Assembly (NCBI GenBank): GCA_947470805.1
Contig: CANIVU010000030.1
Coordinates: forward strand, 1-64,000
From: Acidobacteriota bacterium
Lineage (GTDB): Bacteria > Acidobacteriota > Terriglobia > Bryobacterales > Bryobacteraceae
Direction of reading: 5' to 3'
Length of the DNA stretch: 64,000 nucleotides
The notes beneath the pieces were generated by a model, which searched no databases, was not told the DNA's origin, and saw only the letters and a program-made list of their open reading frames with translations. This document shows positions 40,426 through 48,898 of this stretch, in pieces; positions within the stretch are counted from its first letter, which is position 1, and each line of letters opens with the position of its first letter. The translations under genes and the position numbers were made by a program.

Positions 40426-40770
40426 TCAGACGCGCTGGTACGAAGCGCCCGCAGGCAGGGCTCGATAGTCGTTGCGGGACATCACGGCCCAGCAGATGGG
40501 ATAGGCGATCAGCGGCAGACCGGTAGTGAAGAACAACACCACCCAGATTAAGCGCATCACCGTGGGGTCCATGCCGAAATACTTGGCGAATCCGGAGCAG
40601 ACGCCGGCGATCTTGCGATCGTACATGTCCCGTTCCAGGTGCTTCGGAGGCGGGGGCGGACCCTGTGGGACCGCGGACCATTGGAACTGGGCGTCGGTGG
40701 CGGGTTTGCCGCAACGGGCGCAGTAGCGGTGTTCGTCGTTCATCGTGAAGCCACAAGCGGTGCAGAACAT
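40426..40770 (-). CDS. Zinc-ribbon plus PspC-domain membrane protein
   Basis: 114 residues. A zinc ribbon at the N-terminus ('MFCTACGF', 'RYCARCGK': C3, C6, C17, C20) is followed by a PspC domain ('RDMYDRKIAGVCSGFAKYFGMDPTVMRLIWVVLFFTTGLPLIAYPICWAVM') with one or two membrane segments. PspC-type proteins take part in the phage-shock envelope-stress response. A good AAGGAG lies 11 bp before the ATG. No pspA is present in the window. Confidence 0.9.
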   Translation of the reverse strand: MFCTACGFTMNDEHRYCARCGKPATDAQFQWSAVPQGPPPPPKHLERDMYDRKIAGVCSGFAKYFGMDPTVMRLIWVVLFFTTGLPLIAYPICWAVMSRNDYRALPAGASYQRV

Positions 40771-40790
40771 GATTGGAATTGCTCCTTGTT

Positions 40791-40802
40791 GTAACTTGTT
40801 AC
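40791..40802. promoter_or_regulatory. Palindrome GTAACTTGTTAC upstream of the PspC gene
   Basis: A 5+5 bp inverted repeat (GTAAC/GTTAC) lies 21 bp upstream of the PspC start, in the divergent region shared with msrP. It has the size of an operator half-site pair. No known regulator motif is recognised. Confidence 0.3.
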
Positions 40803-40885
40803 GGATTCAGAAACGAAAATGTTCCGGGCTCATCTGGAATAAAATCAGATCTGTACAGGATGAACGAGAGGGAGAGCACTTCACC

Positions 40886-41809
40886 ATGTTGATTCGCAAG
40901 CCAGAAGGTTGGGAAATTCCGGAGCGGGAAGCGACACCGGAGTCGGTTTACATGAACCGCCGCCAGATTTTGCAGGCGGCTGGACTGCTGGCGACGCCGT
41001 CGCTATTCGGCCAGGCTAAGCCCCTTTACCCGGCCGCCAAGAACGACGAATTCAACGTCCCCGCAGCTGCGATGACGCCGGAATGGGCGGCGGCGGGCTA
41101 CAACAACTATTACGAGTTCGATCCGTACGGCAAGGAAACCGTGAAGAACCTTGTCGGCGATTTCAACATCTCGCCGTGGCAGATTCAGGTCTCCGGCCTG
41201 GTGAAGGAGCCGAAGACGTACGACCTGGACGACCTGCTGAAGAAGCTGCCAATTCAGGAACGCGTCTACCGTTTCCGGTGCGTGGAGCGCTGGGCGATGG
41301 TGGTGCCGTGGACCGGGTTCCCGCTGGCTTCGTTGATCAAGCTGTTGGAGCCGAAATCGACGGCGAAGTATGTCCGGTTCGTCACCGTGAGCCGTCCGAA
41401 AGAAATGCCGGGAATGAAGCAGGCGCCGTATCCGTGGCCCTATTTTGAAGGCCTTCGGATGGATGAGGCGATGAACCCGTTGACGATGATGGTGACGGGC
41501 CTGTATGGTAAGCCGGTGCCGAAGCAGAACGGCGCGCCGGTGCGGTTGATTGTGCCGTGGAAGTACGGCTACAAGAGTCCGAAGTCCATTGCGAAGATCG
41601 ACTTCATGTCGAACGAGCCGCCCATTTTCTGGAACAAGCTGCAGCCGGCCGAGTATGGGTTCTACTCCAACGTGGAGCCGAAGAAGCCGCATCCGCGGTG
41701 GTCGCAGGCCTATGAGCAGATGATTCCGACGATGGAACGGCGGCCTACGCTGCAGTACAACGGCTACGAAAAGTTCGTGGCGGGGATGTACAACGGCAAG
41801 GAGTTTTAG
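40886..41809 (+). CDS. msrP: Protein-methionine-sulfoxide reductase, molybdopterin catalytic subunit
   Basis: 307 residues of the MsrP/YedY sulfite-oxidase-fold family. It repairs oxidised methionines in periplasmic proteins. A Tat-like signal is seen ('NRRQILQAAGLLATPSLFGQA'). The molybdenum ligand is C132 in 'VYRFRCVERWAMVVPWTGFPL'. 'FNISPWQIQVSGLVKEPKTYDL' and 'GRPKEMP'-like 'VSRPKEMPGMKQ' also fit. The ATG at 40886 has GAGAGGGAGAG shortly upstream. The membrane haem partner msrQ is not adjacent, so electrons must come from elsewhere. Confidence 0.93.
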   Translation: MLIRKPEGWEIPEREATPESVYMNRRQILQAAGLLATPSLFGQAKPLYPAAKNDEFNVPAAAMTPEWAAAGYNNYYEFDPYGKETVKNLVGDFNISPWQIQVSGLVKEPKTYDLDDLLKKLPIQERVYRFRCVERWAMVVPWTGFPLASLIKLLEPKSTAKYVRFVTVSRPKEMPGMKQAPYPWPYFEGLRMDEAMNPLTMMVTGLYGKPVPKQNGAPVRLIVPWKYGYKSPKSIAKIDFMSNEPPIFWNKLQPAEYGFYSNVEPKKPHPRWSQAYEQMIPTMERRPTLQYNGYEKFVAGMYNGKEF

Positions 41810-42612
41810 CGCTTTGCGCTTTCCAGAGCGCGCAGCGTGGCGGCATGCACCGCGGCGCGCTCTGGGCTGCCAGCCTGTTGCCAGGCGCGGAGGAGCAGGT
41901 AGTGGATGGCGCTGTCGGTAATGACGCCATCGGACAGCGTCAGCGCGCGTTCGCCTTCGGCGGCGGCTTCGGCAGGGTTGGCTTTCTTCAGCAGCAGCCT
42001 GGCTAAGTCGAAATGGGCGTCGCGCAGGTTTGGCGCCAGTTTCACGGCTTGTCGCAGCCAGTCTTCGGACTCGTCTATGCGGTCGAGCAGGAGCAGTAAT
42101 CGCGCTCCGGGAAGCAGCGTGTCGGCACTCGGTTTGCCGGTGGCGCGTTCCAGGCGGACGGCCTCCTGATAGAGGGCCAGCGCATCCGATGGCGCGCCGA
42201 CGCTCTCCGTGGTTAAGGCCAGATAGAGCGCTGCGCGTGGGTCCTTTGGCGCCAGTTCCCGTGCCCGGCGGAAGCGCGACAGCGCCTCTTTCATCTCGTT
42301 ATTCATGTAGGCCGCCATGCCGTAGAGGAACTGGGCGTAGGCTGCCTTCGGATCCACCGCCAGCGCGCGCTCCAACGCCTCGCTTGCCAGGTCGTAGCGG
42401 TTGGCGGCCATGGCCAGTTTCGCTTTGAGAGTTAGGGCCGGGACCAGCTTCGCGTCCAACAGCAGCGCTTCTTCAACGGCGGCGAGCGACTCGTTGAACT
42501 GTTTCGCGACGAAGTGACGGTTGGCCCGCTCGTAGACCGCTTTGCCGGGCGACTCCGCGGCCAGCGCCGACGCGGCGAATGCAATCGCGAGGCATCGCTT
42601 CCACGGCGTCAC
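41806..42612 (-). CDS. Exported TPR-repeat protein
   Basis: 268 residues starting at a GTG that overlaps the upstream gene's stop (GTGA); the longer frame upstream is not needed. A signal-like segment ('CLAIAFAASALAAE') is followed by helix pairs reading as TPR: 'YERANRHFVAKQFNESLAAVEEALLLD', 'RYDLASEALERALAVDPKAAYAQFLYG', 'LAPNLRDAHFDLARLLLKKANPAEAAAEGERAL'. It is the third gene of an operon with a seven-haem cytochrome and an ASPIC/UnbV protein, and probably serves as an envelope scaffold. It converges on msrP with 4 nt overlap. Confidence 0.85.
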   Translation of the reverse strand: MTPWKRCLAIAFAASALAAESPGKAVYERANRHFVAKQFNESLAAVEEALLLDAKLVPALTLKAKLAMAANRYDLASEALERALAVDPKAAYAQFLYGMAAYMNNEMKEALSRFRRARELAPKDPRAALYLALTTESVGAPSDALALYQEAVRLERATGKPSADTLLPGARLLLLLDRIDESEDWLRQAVKLAPNLRDAHFDLARLLLKKANPAEAAAEGERALTLSDGVITDSAIHYLLLRAWQQAGSPERAAVHAATLRALESAKR

Positions 42613-44264
42613 TGGTTGGTCCCCTCGGTGATCTCGATGAGTTGATCGGCGGCGACGTTCGCGAGCTTCTGGATTCGCCCGCCGGGCCACTGGATTGTGA
42701 CGGACGCGGCTTGGTCCGTGCTGCCGAGTCCGAAGCGAACGACGGCTTCGCTGGAGCTGGCATAACCGACGGAGGTGGTCATGTGGTTGTAGAGATCGCG
42801 GCCATCGGCGAGGTGGATGTGAACGGTCGCCCCGATCCCCTGCCGGTTTGCACGGACGCCGCGCAGCCGAATGCCCAGCCAGTGTCCCTTGCCGCCTGTC
42901 GTGTTGTGAAACAGCTTCGCAGGGCTGTTCGCTGCGCTGACCACGACATCGACTCGGCCGTCATTATCGAAATCCGCGAACGCCGCGCCGCGGTGGGCTG
43001 CCGCCGCTTGGAATGCTGCTCCGGCGCCTGCTGAGACGTCCTCCAATCGCTTGCCTTGTAGATTGCGATAGACACGATTTGGCAGAATCGATTCGCGCCC
43101 CAGGTAGCGATCCAACTGCATCAAATGGGCGAGCGCGAAGAAGAGATCCTTCCATCCATCGTTGTCGAAATCGTACATGCCCAAGCTCCAGCCGGTGAGT
43201 TGGCGCGTGCTCATAAACAGGCCCGTGCGCTGCGCGTAGTCCTCAAATCCTCGTCGTCCGCCGAGATTGTGAAACAGCAGGAATGAATCATTCAGGATGC
43301 CGGAGACGAGCAGGTCCGGCTTGCCATCGTTGTCCAGATCCCGGAAGTCCGCGCCCATACCGGCGATGGCGTGACCGTCGTCGCGGAGCGCGACACCTGC
43401 CTCCAAGCCGATCTCTTCGAACCTCCCATTGCCCTGGTTGCGGAACAGGAGACCTCGCACGGAATCGTTGGCGATGAAGACGTCGGTGAACCCATCGCCA
43501 TCCATATCCGCGAACGAGACACCCATGCCTTTGCCGATGTGGCTGCCGATGCCGGAGCCCGCCGAAACATCGGTGAACGTGCCGTCGTGGTTGTTGTGGA
43601 AGAGCTGATTGGGCAAGCCGCGATAGGCGTCCGGATGGCAGTAATACTGGCGCTCCGGTGTGCCGCAGCGGGGTTCTTTGGCGCCGTCCCACTCCACGTA
43701 GTTGGCGACGAAGAGGTCCAGCCAGCCGTCGTTATCGTAGTCGAACCAGCCGGCGGAAACGGCCCACTTCGGGGCGGGGTTCGCCAGGCCGGCCTTTGCC
43801 GTGAGGTCGGCGAAGCGCCCCTTGCCGAGGTTGCGATAGAGCGTATTGCCCTTCACGCCGGCGACGAATAGATCGACCAATCCGTCGTTGTCGAAATCGG
43901 CGGTGGCGACGGCCATCGCGTATCCTTCTCCGGCGAGGCCGGCTTCGGCCGTGACATCGGTGAAGGTCAAATTGCAGTTGTTTCGGAAGAGCCGGTTGGA
44001 GAAGCCGGGGCCGGTTTTGCGGAGGCTGGGAACGGCCGCGCCGTTGGTGAAAAAGATGTCGGTACAGCCGTCGTTGTTGAAGTCGAAGGCGGCTACGCCG
44101 CCGAGGGTGAGTTCGATCTGATGGAACCCGCCAGCTTCGCCGTTGTGGAGTTCGAAGCGGAGGCCGGCCTTGGCGGCGATCTCCTCAAAACGAATGGGCG
44201 CGGTCTCTTCCGCGGCCGGCGCGGCGAATGCAAACAACAAGGCAATGAGGGCGGAGCGGAGCAA
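42609..44264 (-). CDS. FG-GAP / ASPIC-UnbV (CRTAC1-type) secreted protein
   Basis: 551 residues. Signal peptide ('SALIALLFAFAAPAAE'), several FG-GAP/VCBS calcium-binding repeats of the form 'DFDNDGxxDLFV' (for example 'AFDFNNDGCTDIFF', 'DFDNDGLVDLFVAG', 'DYDNDGWLDLFVANY', 'DMDGDGFTDVFIAND'), forming a beta-propeller, and a C-terminal ASPIC/UnbV domain ('GKGHWLGIRLRGVRANRQGIGATVHI', 'VTIQWPGGRIQKLANV'). It opens with TTG; a stop lies just upstream in frame. Such proteins often travel with multihaem cytochromes in Acidobacteria. Function is unknown, perhaps surface binding. Confidence 0.88.
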   Translation of the reverse strand: MLRSALIALLFAFAAPAAEETAPIRFEEIAAKAGLRFELHNGEAGGFHQIELTLGGVAAFDFNNDGCTDIFFTNGAAVPSLRKTGPGFSNRLFRNNCNLTFTDVTAEAGLAGEGYAMAVATADFDNDGLVDLFVAGVKGNTLYRNLGKGRFADLTAKAGLANPAPKWAVSAGWFDYDNDGWLDLFVANYVEWDGAKEPRCGTPERQYYCHPDAYRGLPNQLFHNNHDGTFTDVSAGSGIGSHIGKGMGVSFADMDGDGFTDVFIANDSVRGLLFRNQGNGRFEEIGLEAGVALRDDGHAIAGMGADFRDLDNDGKPDLLVSGILNDSFLLFHNLGGRRGFEDYAQRTGLFMSTRQLTGWSLGMYDFDNDGWKDLFFALAHLMQLDRYLGRESILPNRVYRNLQGKRLEDVSAGAGAAFQAAAAHRGAAFADFDNDGRVDVVVSAANSPAKLFHNTTGGKGHWLGIRLRGVRANRQGIGATVHIHLADGRDLYNHMTTSVGYASSSEAVVRFGLGSTDQAASVTIQWPGGRIQKLANVAADQLIEITEGTNQ

Positions 44265-44281
44265 ACCCTATGCTATCGAAA

Positions 44282-45697
44282 TTACTCGTGGGCTGAGGCG
44301 AGCTTTGTCAGCTGTTCGCGGGCTTTGCGCGACACCGGATTGAATTCCAAGTACCGGAGCAACAGGGCTCGCGCGTCCTTGGGCGGACGAACCTGCGCGA
44401 GGTTCAGTACGGCTTCTTCGAGCGCCGGGTTCGTCAGCAGCGCGCGGTCCCAAAGTTGGCCCGCTTCGGTGTATCTCCCCAGCCGCGCCAGATGCGTCCC
44501 TAGATTCACCAGAGCCGCCGGCTCATACGGATTTTCGCGCAACACAGATTCGTAGAGCTGCGCCGCGCGCGCCGCATCGGGTTCCAACACAGCCAATCGC
44601 AAACGCACCGGCCAATCCTGTGGCGCCGCGCGCAGCAGAAACTCCTTGGCGCGCCGGTCGCCCAGTTCGGCATAGGCGAGGCCCAACGCGCGGTCGTCGC
44701 CAGTACCCAGAAACGGGACGAGTGTCTTCTGCGCCGGCGCCGCTACGCTCTTGCCCGTGCGCGGAATGCTGTGATCGGTCATCACGCCGTGATTTGCGTC
44801 GACGGCCAACGTACGCGGCATGTGGCAGGTAGCGCAGCGTTCCTGCTGGCGGTGGGCCTCGGTGTGGCACCCGACACAGGCTTGCTGGGTCTTGTCTGCA
44901 TTAGTGTGTGGTTCATGGCACGTACCGCACCACAACTTGTCCCCGGCGGCGGTTTTGCAGGTGCTGCCGGCCAGCTTCTCCACATGGCTGGTGACCTTCA
45001 AATCCCGGCGGCCCAGTTTCCAGACGAAGTACGTGGCGACGTCCGACAACCGGTCGCCCGCGCGGTATTCAGAGAATTTTCGGCCGGCTCGGTCGATCCG
45101 CGCTTCGCCGGTAAGATGGCACTGGATGCACACCGCGTCACGCCGTTCGGCGTCGAGCTTTGCCGGGTTCACCATCGGGCTCTTTGCCGGATTTTGCGCG
45201 TGTTCGCTGCCCGGCCCATGACAGCGCTCGCAGGCCACTCCGTTCTCCAAAAACGGCGGGTCTCCGTAGCGGTTCTGCGTGCCAAGAACAGGTCGAACCC
45301 GGCTGGAATGGCACTGCAGGCAGGTGGGCTCGACGGCGCGCGTCAGCCGCACCTCGCTGTCTTTTTCGTAGCCGGGCGAGGCGTCCCAGGCCTGCTTCTG
45401 CGCGTACCAGGTAACGGGCAGTTCGAATAGGTACCCCTCGCGCTCGCGCAGATACGTTCGGCCTGCCGCGTTGGAGCCGATGAAGTAGTCAATGGTCGAC
45501 GAACCGCCATCAAACCGTAGCGTCCGGTCCGCAATTTCGTAGCGGTGCCCGGCGGCTGTGAACTGGGCTGCCGGGACCGCTTCCACCCGTCCGCTGGACC
45601 GGGCCATCGGCGTCCGCGAATAGGCGTCGAACACCTCCGCATGGCAGTGCCTGCAGAGTTGGCTACCGATGAACACCGCGGCGGCGGCTAACAGCAT
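44282..45697 (-). CDS. Seven-haem cytochrome c with TPR tail
   Basis: 471 residues. Seven CxxCH haem sites are visible: CRHCH, CLQCH, CERCH, CIQCH, CGTCH, CVGCH and CATCH, all in the first about 290 residues. The arrangement resembles the cytochrome c-554/multihaem nitrite-reductase-like superfamily, but I cannot assign a substrate. The last about 170 residues form TPR-like repeats ('PYEPAALVNLGTHLARLGRYTEAGQLWDRALLTNPALEEAVLNLAQV'). The short hydrophobic N-terminus ('MLLAAAAVFIGSQLC') should export it. It opens the operon with the ASPIC/UnbV and TPR genes. Likely an envelope electron carrier or reductase. Confidence 0.9.
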   Translation of the reverse strand: MLLAAAAVFIGSQLCRHCHAEVFDAYSRTPMARSSGRVEAVPAAQFTAAGHRYEIADRTLRFDGGSSTIDYFIGSNAAGRTYLREREGYLFELPVTWYAQKQAWDASPGYEKDSEVRLTRAVEPTCLQCHSSRVRPVLGTQNRYGDPPFLENGVACERCHGPGSEHAQNPAKSPMVNPAKLDAERRDAVCIQCHLTGEARIDRAGRKFSEYRAGDRLSDVATYFVWKLGRRDLKVTSHVEKLAGSTCKTAAGDKLWCGTCHEPHTNADKTQQACVGCHTEAHRQQERCATCHMPRTLAVDANHGVMTDHSIPRTGKSVAAPAQKTLVPFLGTGDDRALGLAYAELGDRRAKEFLLRAAPQDWPVRLRLAVLEPDAARAAQLYESVLRENPYEPAALVNLGTHLARLGRYTEAGQLWDRALLTNPALEEAVLNLAQVRPPKDARALLLRYLEFNPVSRKAREQLTKLASAHE

Positions 45698-45711
45698 GGG
45701 GGGCTACTTGG

Positions 45712-46122
45712 CTATGCCTTCCACTTGTAGAAATAGAACGTCAGGTTCTTCGGGCCGGCCTTGATGCCGTGCATTTTATTGGCGCCGCAGTACATCATCG
45801 ATCCCGGCCCCACCTTGTATTTCTTGCCGTCGACAATCATCTCTCCGGTGCCCTCGGTGATGATCATGAACTCTTCATCGGGGTGCGAATGCGGCGGGTG
45901 CGGTTCCTGATTGGCGTAAAGCAGCAGACTGCCGCCGGTCATCGATTTCAACTGCTCCGTCGGGCCATCGAAGAAGATCTTCAGTTCGCCGAACGGGGCC
46001 TTGCTCGTCCGCACCTTGGCGGCGTCGACCACGGTGTTCTGCAACTCGCCCGGCTTGGCGGCGAAGAGCGCCATCGGGGCCAAAAAAGCGGGCAGCTTAA
46101 AAACGTCTCTGCGTTTGGGCAT
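45712..46122 (-). CDS. Cupin-domain protein with N-terminal export signal
   Basis: 136 residues. N-terminal 'KRRDVFKLPAFLAPMALFAA' looks like a Tat-type or simple signal. The cupin_2 fold has motif 1 'HPPHSHPDEEFMIITEGTGEMIVDGKKYKVGPGS' with the metal-binding His, His, Glu set, and motif 2 with 'NKMHGIKAGPKNL' His. A metal-dependent binding protein or small enzyme is likely. It lies 14 bp upstream of the cytochrome gene's start side on the same strand, and may belong to that operon. Confidence 0.85.
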   Translation of the reverse strand: MPKRRDVFKLPAFLAPMALFAAKPGELQNTVVDAAKVRTSKAPFGELKIFFDGPTEQLKSMTGGSLLLYANQEPHPPHSHPDEEFMIITEGTGEMIVDGKKYKVGPGSMMYCGANKMHGIKAGPKNLTFYFYKWKA

Positions 46123-46125
46123 GGT

Positions 46126-46806
46126 TCATTTTCGCGTATTTTCCAAGACCGCGAGGTAGCCCAGCGTAAAGTCTTTTCGCTTGTCGAACCCATCGAGCAA
46201 CGGCAGCACCAGCGCCATCGGCGCCACCCACAGAAACCACAGCAGATTCAGCGGCAGCGGGAAGAACTGGCCCCCGTTCAACAACCGCCGCGCCAACAGC
46301 CGGAAGTAGCCGCCGCCGGGCGCGAGGCTCACCACGCGGAGCCCGGCGCGCGCCGCCAACTCCTCCACGCCAAACTTGGTATACCGGAAAAAATCGTGCG
46401 GGTGTTGATGTACCTCCCACTCGTGCGGCACTACCAGTAACAAGCGTCCGCCGGGGCGCAGCACGCGGCCCAATTCACACAGCACCCGCGCCGGGTCCTT
46501 CACATGTTCCAGCGTGACGATGTTCAGAGCCGCATCGAAAACCCCATCGGCAAAGGGTAGGGAAGTGAGATCCCCCAGCACGTCCAGCTGCGTGTAGTCC
46601 CACTGTTGATCGCCGATGCCCAGGTCCAGGCCGACGTACCTGCGCCTGGGAAAATAGCTCTTATACGCGCCCTCGCCGGCTCCAGCGTCCAACACGCGCG
46701 CCCCAGCTTGCAGCCCCGCGGCGAACGCGCTGACCGCATCGGCAATCCGCCGCTCAAAGTCCAGCACATACCGTCGCAACGGGCCCGGCAGCAGGCCCGG
46801 GTTCAT
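46126..46806 (-). CDS. SAM-dependent methyltransferase
   Basis: 226 residues with motif I 'GARVLDAGAGEGAYKSYF', 'YVGLDLGIGD', 'FDAALNIVTLEHVKDPARVLCELGRVLRPGGRLLLVVPHEWEVHQHPHDFFRYT'. The 'EVHQHPHDFFRYT' stretch is typical of methyltransferases in polysaccharide gene clusters. The ATG at 46806 overlaps the upstream methyltransferase gene by 4 nt (ATGA). A hydrophobic C-terminal stretch ('LPLNLLWFLWVAPMALVLPLL') may attach it to the membrane. Confidence 0.88.
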   Translation of the reverse strand: MNPGLLPGPLRRYVLDFERRIADAVSAFAAGLQAGARVLDAGAGEGAYKSYFPRRRYVGLDLGIGDQQWDYTQLDVLGDLTSLPFADGVFDAALNIVTLEHVKDPARVLCELGRVLRPGGRLLLVVPHEWEVHQHPHDFFRYTKFGVEELAARAGLRVVSLAPGGGYFRLLARRLLNGGQFFPLPLNLLWFLWVAPMALVLPLLDGFDKRKDFTLGYLAVLENTRK

Positions 46807-47786
46807 TTCTTCCGCGCCTCGATCATGATCGTCGAACCGGCCCGGCACGCCGCTTCAATCAGTGTGAACGGCAGGCACAACAGCGTCAGCCCGAAGTAGA
46901 TCCCGTCTTTCAACAACCGCATCCCGGGCGTCTCCGGCACCTTGCGGACGCGCCGGCTCATCGGGTCGAGCGCGGCGGAAATCGACGTCGCCATCCCCGC
47001 CGGGTTATCCCGCAGCGAGAAATACTTCCGCCGTTCCACGGTGAAACCGCAGGATTCGACCAGCGCCACAATGTCCCTGTCCTTGAAATTCACCAGATGG
47101 CGCGGCACGTCGATGCCGTTCCAGTTCTGGCCGAACAGCAGGAACTGCCAGCTGGCCGCGTTCGGCACTTGAATCACCAATCGTCCACCGGGCCCCAGCA
47201 GTTTGCATGCCTCTTCCACGTACCCTACCGGATCGTAGAGGTGTTCCAGTACATGGAACATCGTGATAACGCTGAACGACTCCGGCCGAAGCGGCGCCTT
47301 CGACAACGTTCCGCACATCGCCGGCACGCGGTTTACCTTCCAGGCCGTCTGAGCCGCGTCGAGCGAAAAATCGAGCCCCATCACTTTGTGGCCACGCTCC
47401 CGCAACAGCCGCAAGAACAGCCCGCCGCCACAGCCCACATCAAGCAGGGGCCCTTTCGCCGTCGAGGATTCAATGGCTGTTTCCACAAACCGGACATGAT
47501 CTCCCAGCACCAGGCGCCGGTAGAAATCCTCGGCCTTCGACGCGGCGTCGGTCCCCGGCGCGAACCAGTAGTTCGGCGGATAGTATTGGCCCAATTCGGC
47601 CGCCGTTGGTTGCGGGAATAGACGCATCAGCCGGCAGTCGGTACATTCCACCACTTCAAAGAACTTGGTCGTCGTGGCGAACAGGCGGTCGGTCCCATGG
47701 AACAGCGTGCGCAGGTTCGCGCTGCCACAGGCCGGGCAGAGGTCCGCTTCGCGGATAGTTTCAGGCGCCACAGCTTCCTCGGTCAT
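46803..47786 (-). CDS. Zinc-binding SAM-dependent methyltransferase
   Basis: 327 residues. The N-terminus is a zinc finger ('CPACGSANLRTLFHG...VVECTDCRLMRLFPQP'), as in many sugar or polyketide C-methyltransferases of the Methyltransf_13/ 23 groups. Then 'GPLLDVGCGGGLFLRLLRERGHKVMGLDFS' and 'FSVITMFHVLEHLYDPVGYVEEACKLLGPGGRLVIQVPN'. A hydrophobic C-terminal stretch ('LKDGIYFGLTLLCLPFTLIE') suggests membrane association. Its start overlaps the glycosyltransferase gene by 4 nt. Together with the two neighbours it likely decorates a surface glycan or lipid. Confidence 0.88.
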   Translation of the reverse strand: MTEEAVAPETIREADLCPACGSANLRTLFHGTDRLFATTTKFFEVVECTDCRLMRLFPQPTAAELGQYYPPNYWFAPGTDAASKAEDFYRRLVLGDHVRFVETAIESSTAKGPLLDVGCGGGLFLRLLRERGHKVMGLDFSLDAAQTAWKVNRVPAMCGTLSKAPLRPESFSVITMFHVLEHLYDPVGYVEEACKLLGPGGRLVIQVPNAASWQFLLFGQNWNGIDVPRHLVNFKDRDIVALVESCGFTVERRKYFSLRDNPAGMATSISAALDPMSRRVRKVPETPGMRLLKDGIYFGLTLLCLPFTLIEAACRAGSTIMIEARKK

Positions 47787-48898
47787 GGGCCAACCTCCCC
47801 ACCGCGCACAATACCGAACAATGCGGCGAGCGTCAACCGGTTGGCGAGAATCAACTGCCGCCGTTCGGCCGCCGTCAACAGAGCCATCCGCTCTACCGCC
47901 GCGCGCTTTCGCAGCGTCATCGGCAGCATCCTCAGCGCCTGCCACTGCCCGCGGATCATCGCCCAGGCGACGCGCAGCTTGTTCGCAAATCCGGGAAACG
48001 CCGCCAGATCGCCCTCACCGCTCCCGGCCGCCACGACGCCCGCCAACAAGCGCACCGCGAAGTAGAACGGATTCAAAACCAGCAGGCTCCAAGGAAACAG
48101 CTTCGCCGCCAGCAGGATCCGGTTCCGTTCAATCAATCGGACCCGCTCCGGGTTCCCCTGGCCCATCGTCGATCCCCGCCGGTGCCGCACCACCGCGCCC
48201 GGCATGTACAAGCAACGCCACCCCGCGATCCGCGCCCGCAGGCCTAGTTCGGCATCATCTCCGTAGGCAAAGAGATCCTCGTCAAACGCGCCGATTTGGT
48301 CCAACATCGATTTGCGATACATAGCGGCACACCCGTCCGGCCAGAGAACTTCTTCCACTCTCTCATATTGTCCCCGGTCCCGCTCCCCGGTGCCGCGCCC
48401 CCGGTTCTGCCCATCCGGGAAGATCAGGTGGCCTACTTTGTCGATCCGGCCCGTGTCCTCCCACGTGACGATCTTCGAAGCTGCCATGCCGATATCAGGT
48501 GTTTCTTGAAAGGCTGCCCGTAAACTCTCAATCCAAAGCGGTTGCGCCGCCGCGTCGTTGTTCAGCAACGCGATGAACTCCCCCCGTGCCACCGCGATCC
48601 CCTGGTTGTTCGCATGGCAATAGCCCAGATTTTTCTCGTTCCGAAGTAACACTACTCCCGGGAACTCTCTCTCAACCAAGGCCTTAGAACCATCGGTGGA
48701 TCCATTGTCGACGACGATGACCTCCAACGGCCAGCGGCGCCCTTCGCCGTTTACTTGTATCTCCAATGATTGCAAACACTCCCGCAGCATTTCGGCCCGG
48801 TTCCAATTGACCACCACGACACTGATGGCTACGGTTGTTTGCTTCGTCGACAAAGGTATATTATAAGATTGATCCTTTGGGATTTCTTGAAATGGCAT
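47783..48898 (-). CDS. Family 2 glycosyltransferase (rhamnosyltransferase-like)
   Basis: 371 residues of the GT-A fold: 'ISVVVVNWNRAEMLRECLQSLE', 'EVIVVDNGSTDGS', 'YCHANNQGIAVARGEFIALLNNDA' (the DxD-like NND), 'GCAAMYRKSMLDQIGAFDEDLFAYGDDAELGLRARIAGWRCLYMPGAVVRHRRGST'. The latter is typical of rhamnosyl/galactosyl transferases acting on surface glycans. The ATG at 48898 would overlap the divergent RodZ-like gene by 7 nt; a TTG nearer the GT domain is possible. First gene of the glycan operon with two methyltransferases. Confidence 0.88.
   Translation of the reverse strand: MPFQEIPKDQSYNIPLSTKQTTVAISVVVVNWNRAEMLRECLQSLEIQVNGEGRRWPLEVIVVDNGSTDGSKALVEREFPGVVLLRNEKNLGYCHANNQGIAVARGEFIALLNNDAAAQPLWIESLRAAFQETPDIGMAASKIVTWEDTGRIDKVGHLIFPDGQNRGRGTGERDRGQYERVEEVLWPDGCAAMYRKSMLDQIGAFDEDLFAYGDDAELGLRARIAGWRCLYMPGAVVRHRRGSTMGQGNPERVRLIERNRILLAAKLFPWSLLVLNPFYFAVRLLAGVVAAGSGEGDLAAFPGFANKLRVAWAMIRGQWQALRMLPMTLRKRAAVERMALLTAAERRQLILANRLTLAALFGIVRGGEVGP
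48835..48866. promoter_or_regulatory. Divergent promoter region, RodZ-like gene and GT2 operon
   Basis: On the plus strand TTGTTT (48835-48840) and TATATT (48857-48862) are 16 bp apart and would start transcription about 20 nt before the RodZ-like ATG. On the minus strand TATAAT reads at 48865-48860. The two -10 boxes overlap, so the two directions may compete. If the minus box is used, the GT2 protein must begin downstream of 48898. Confidence 0.4.
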
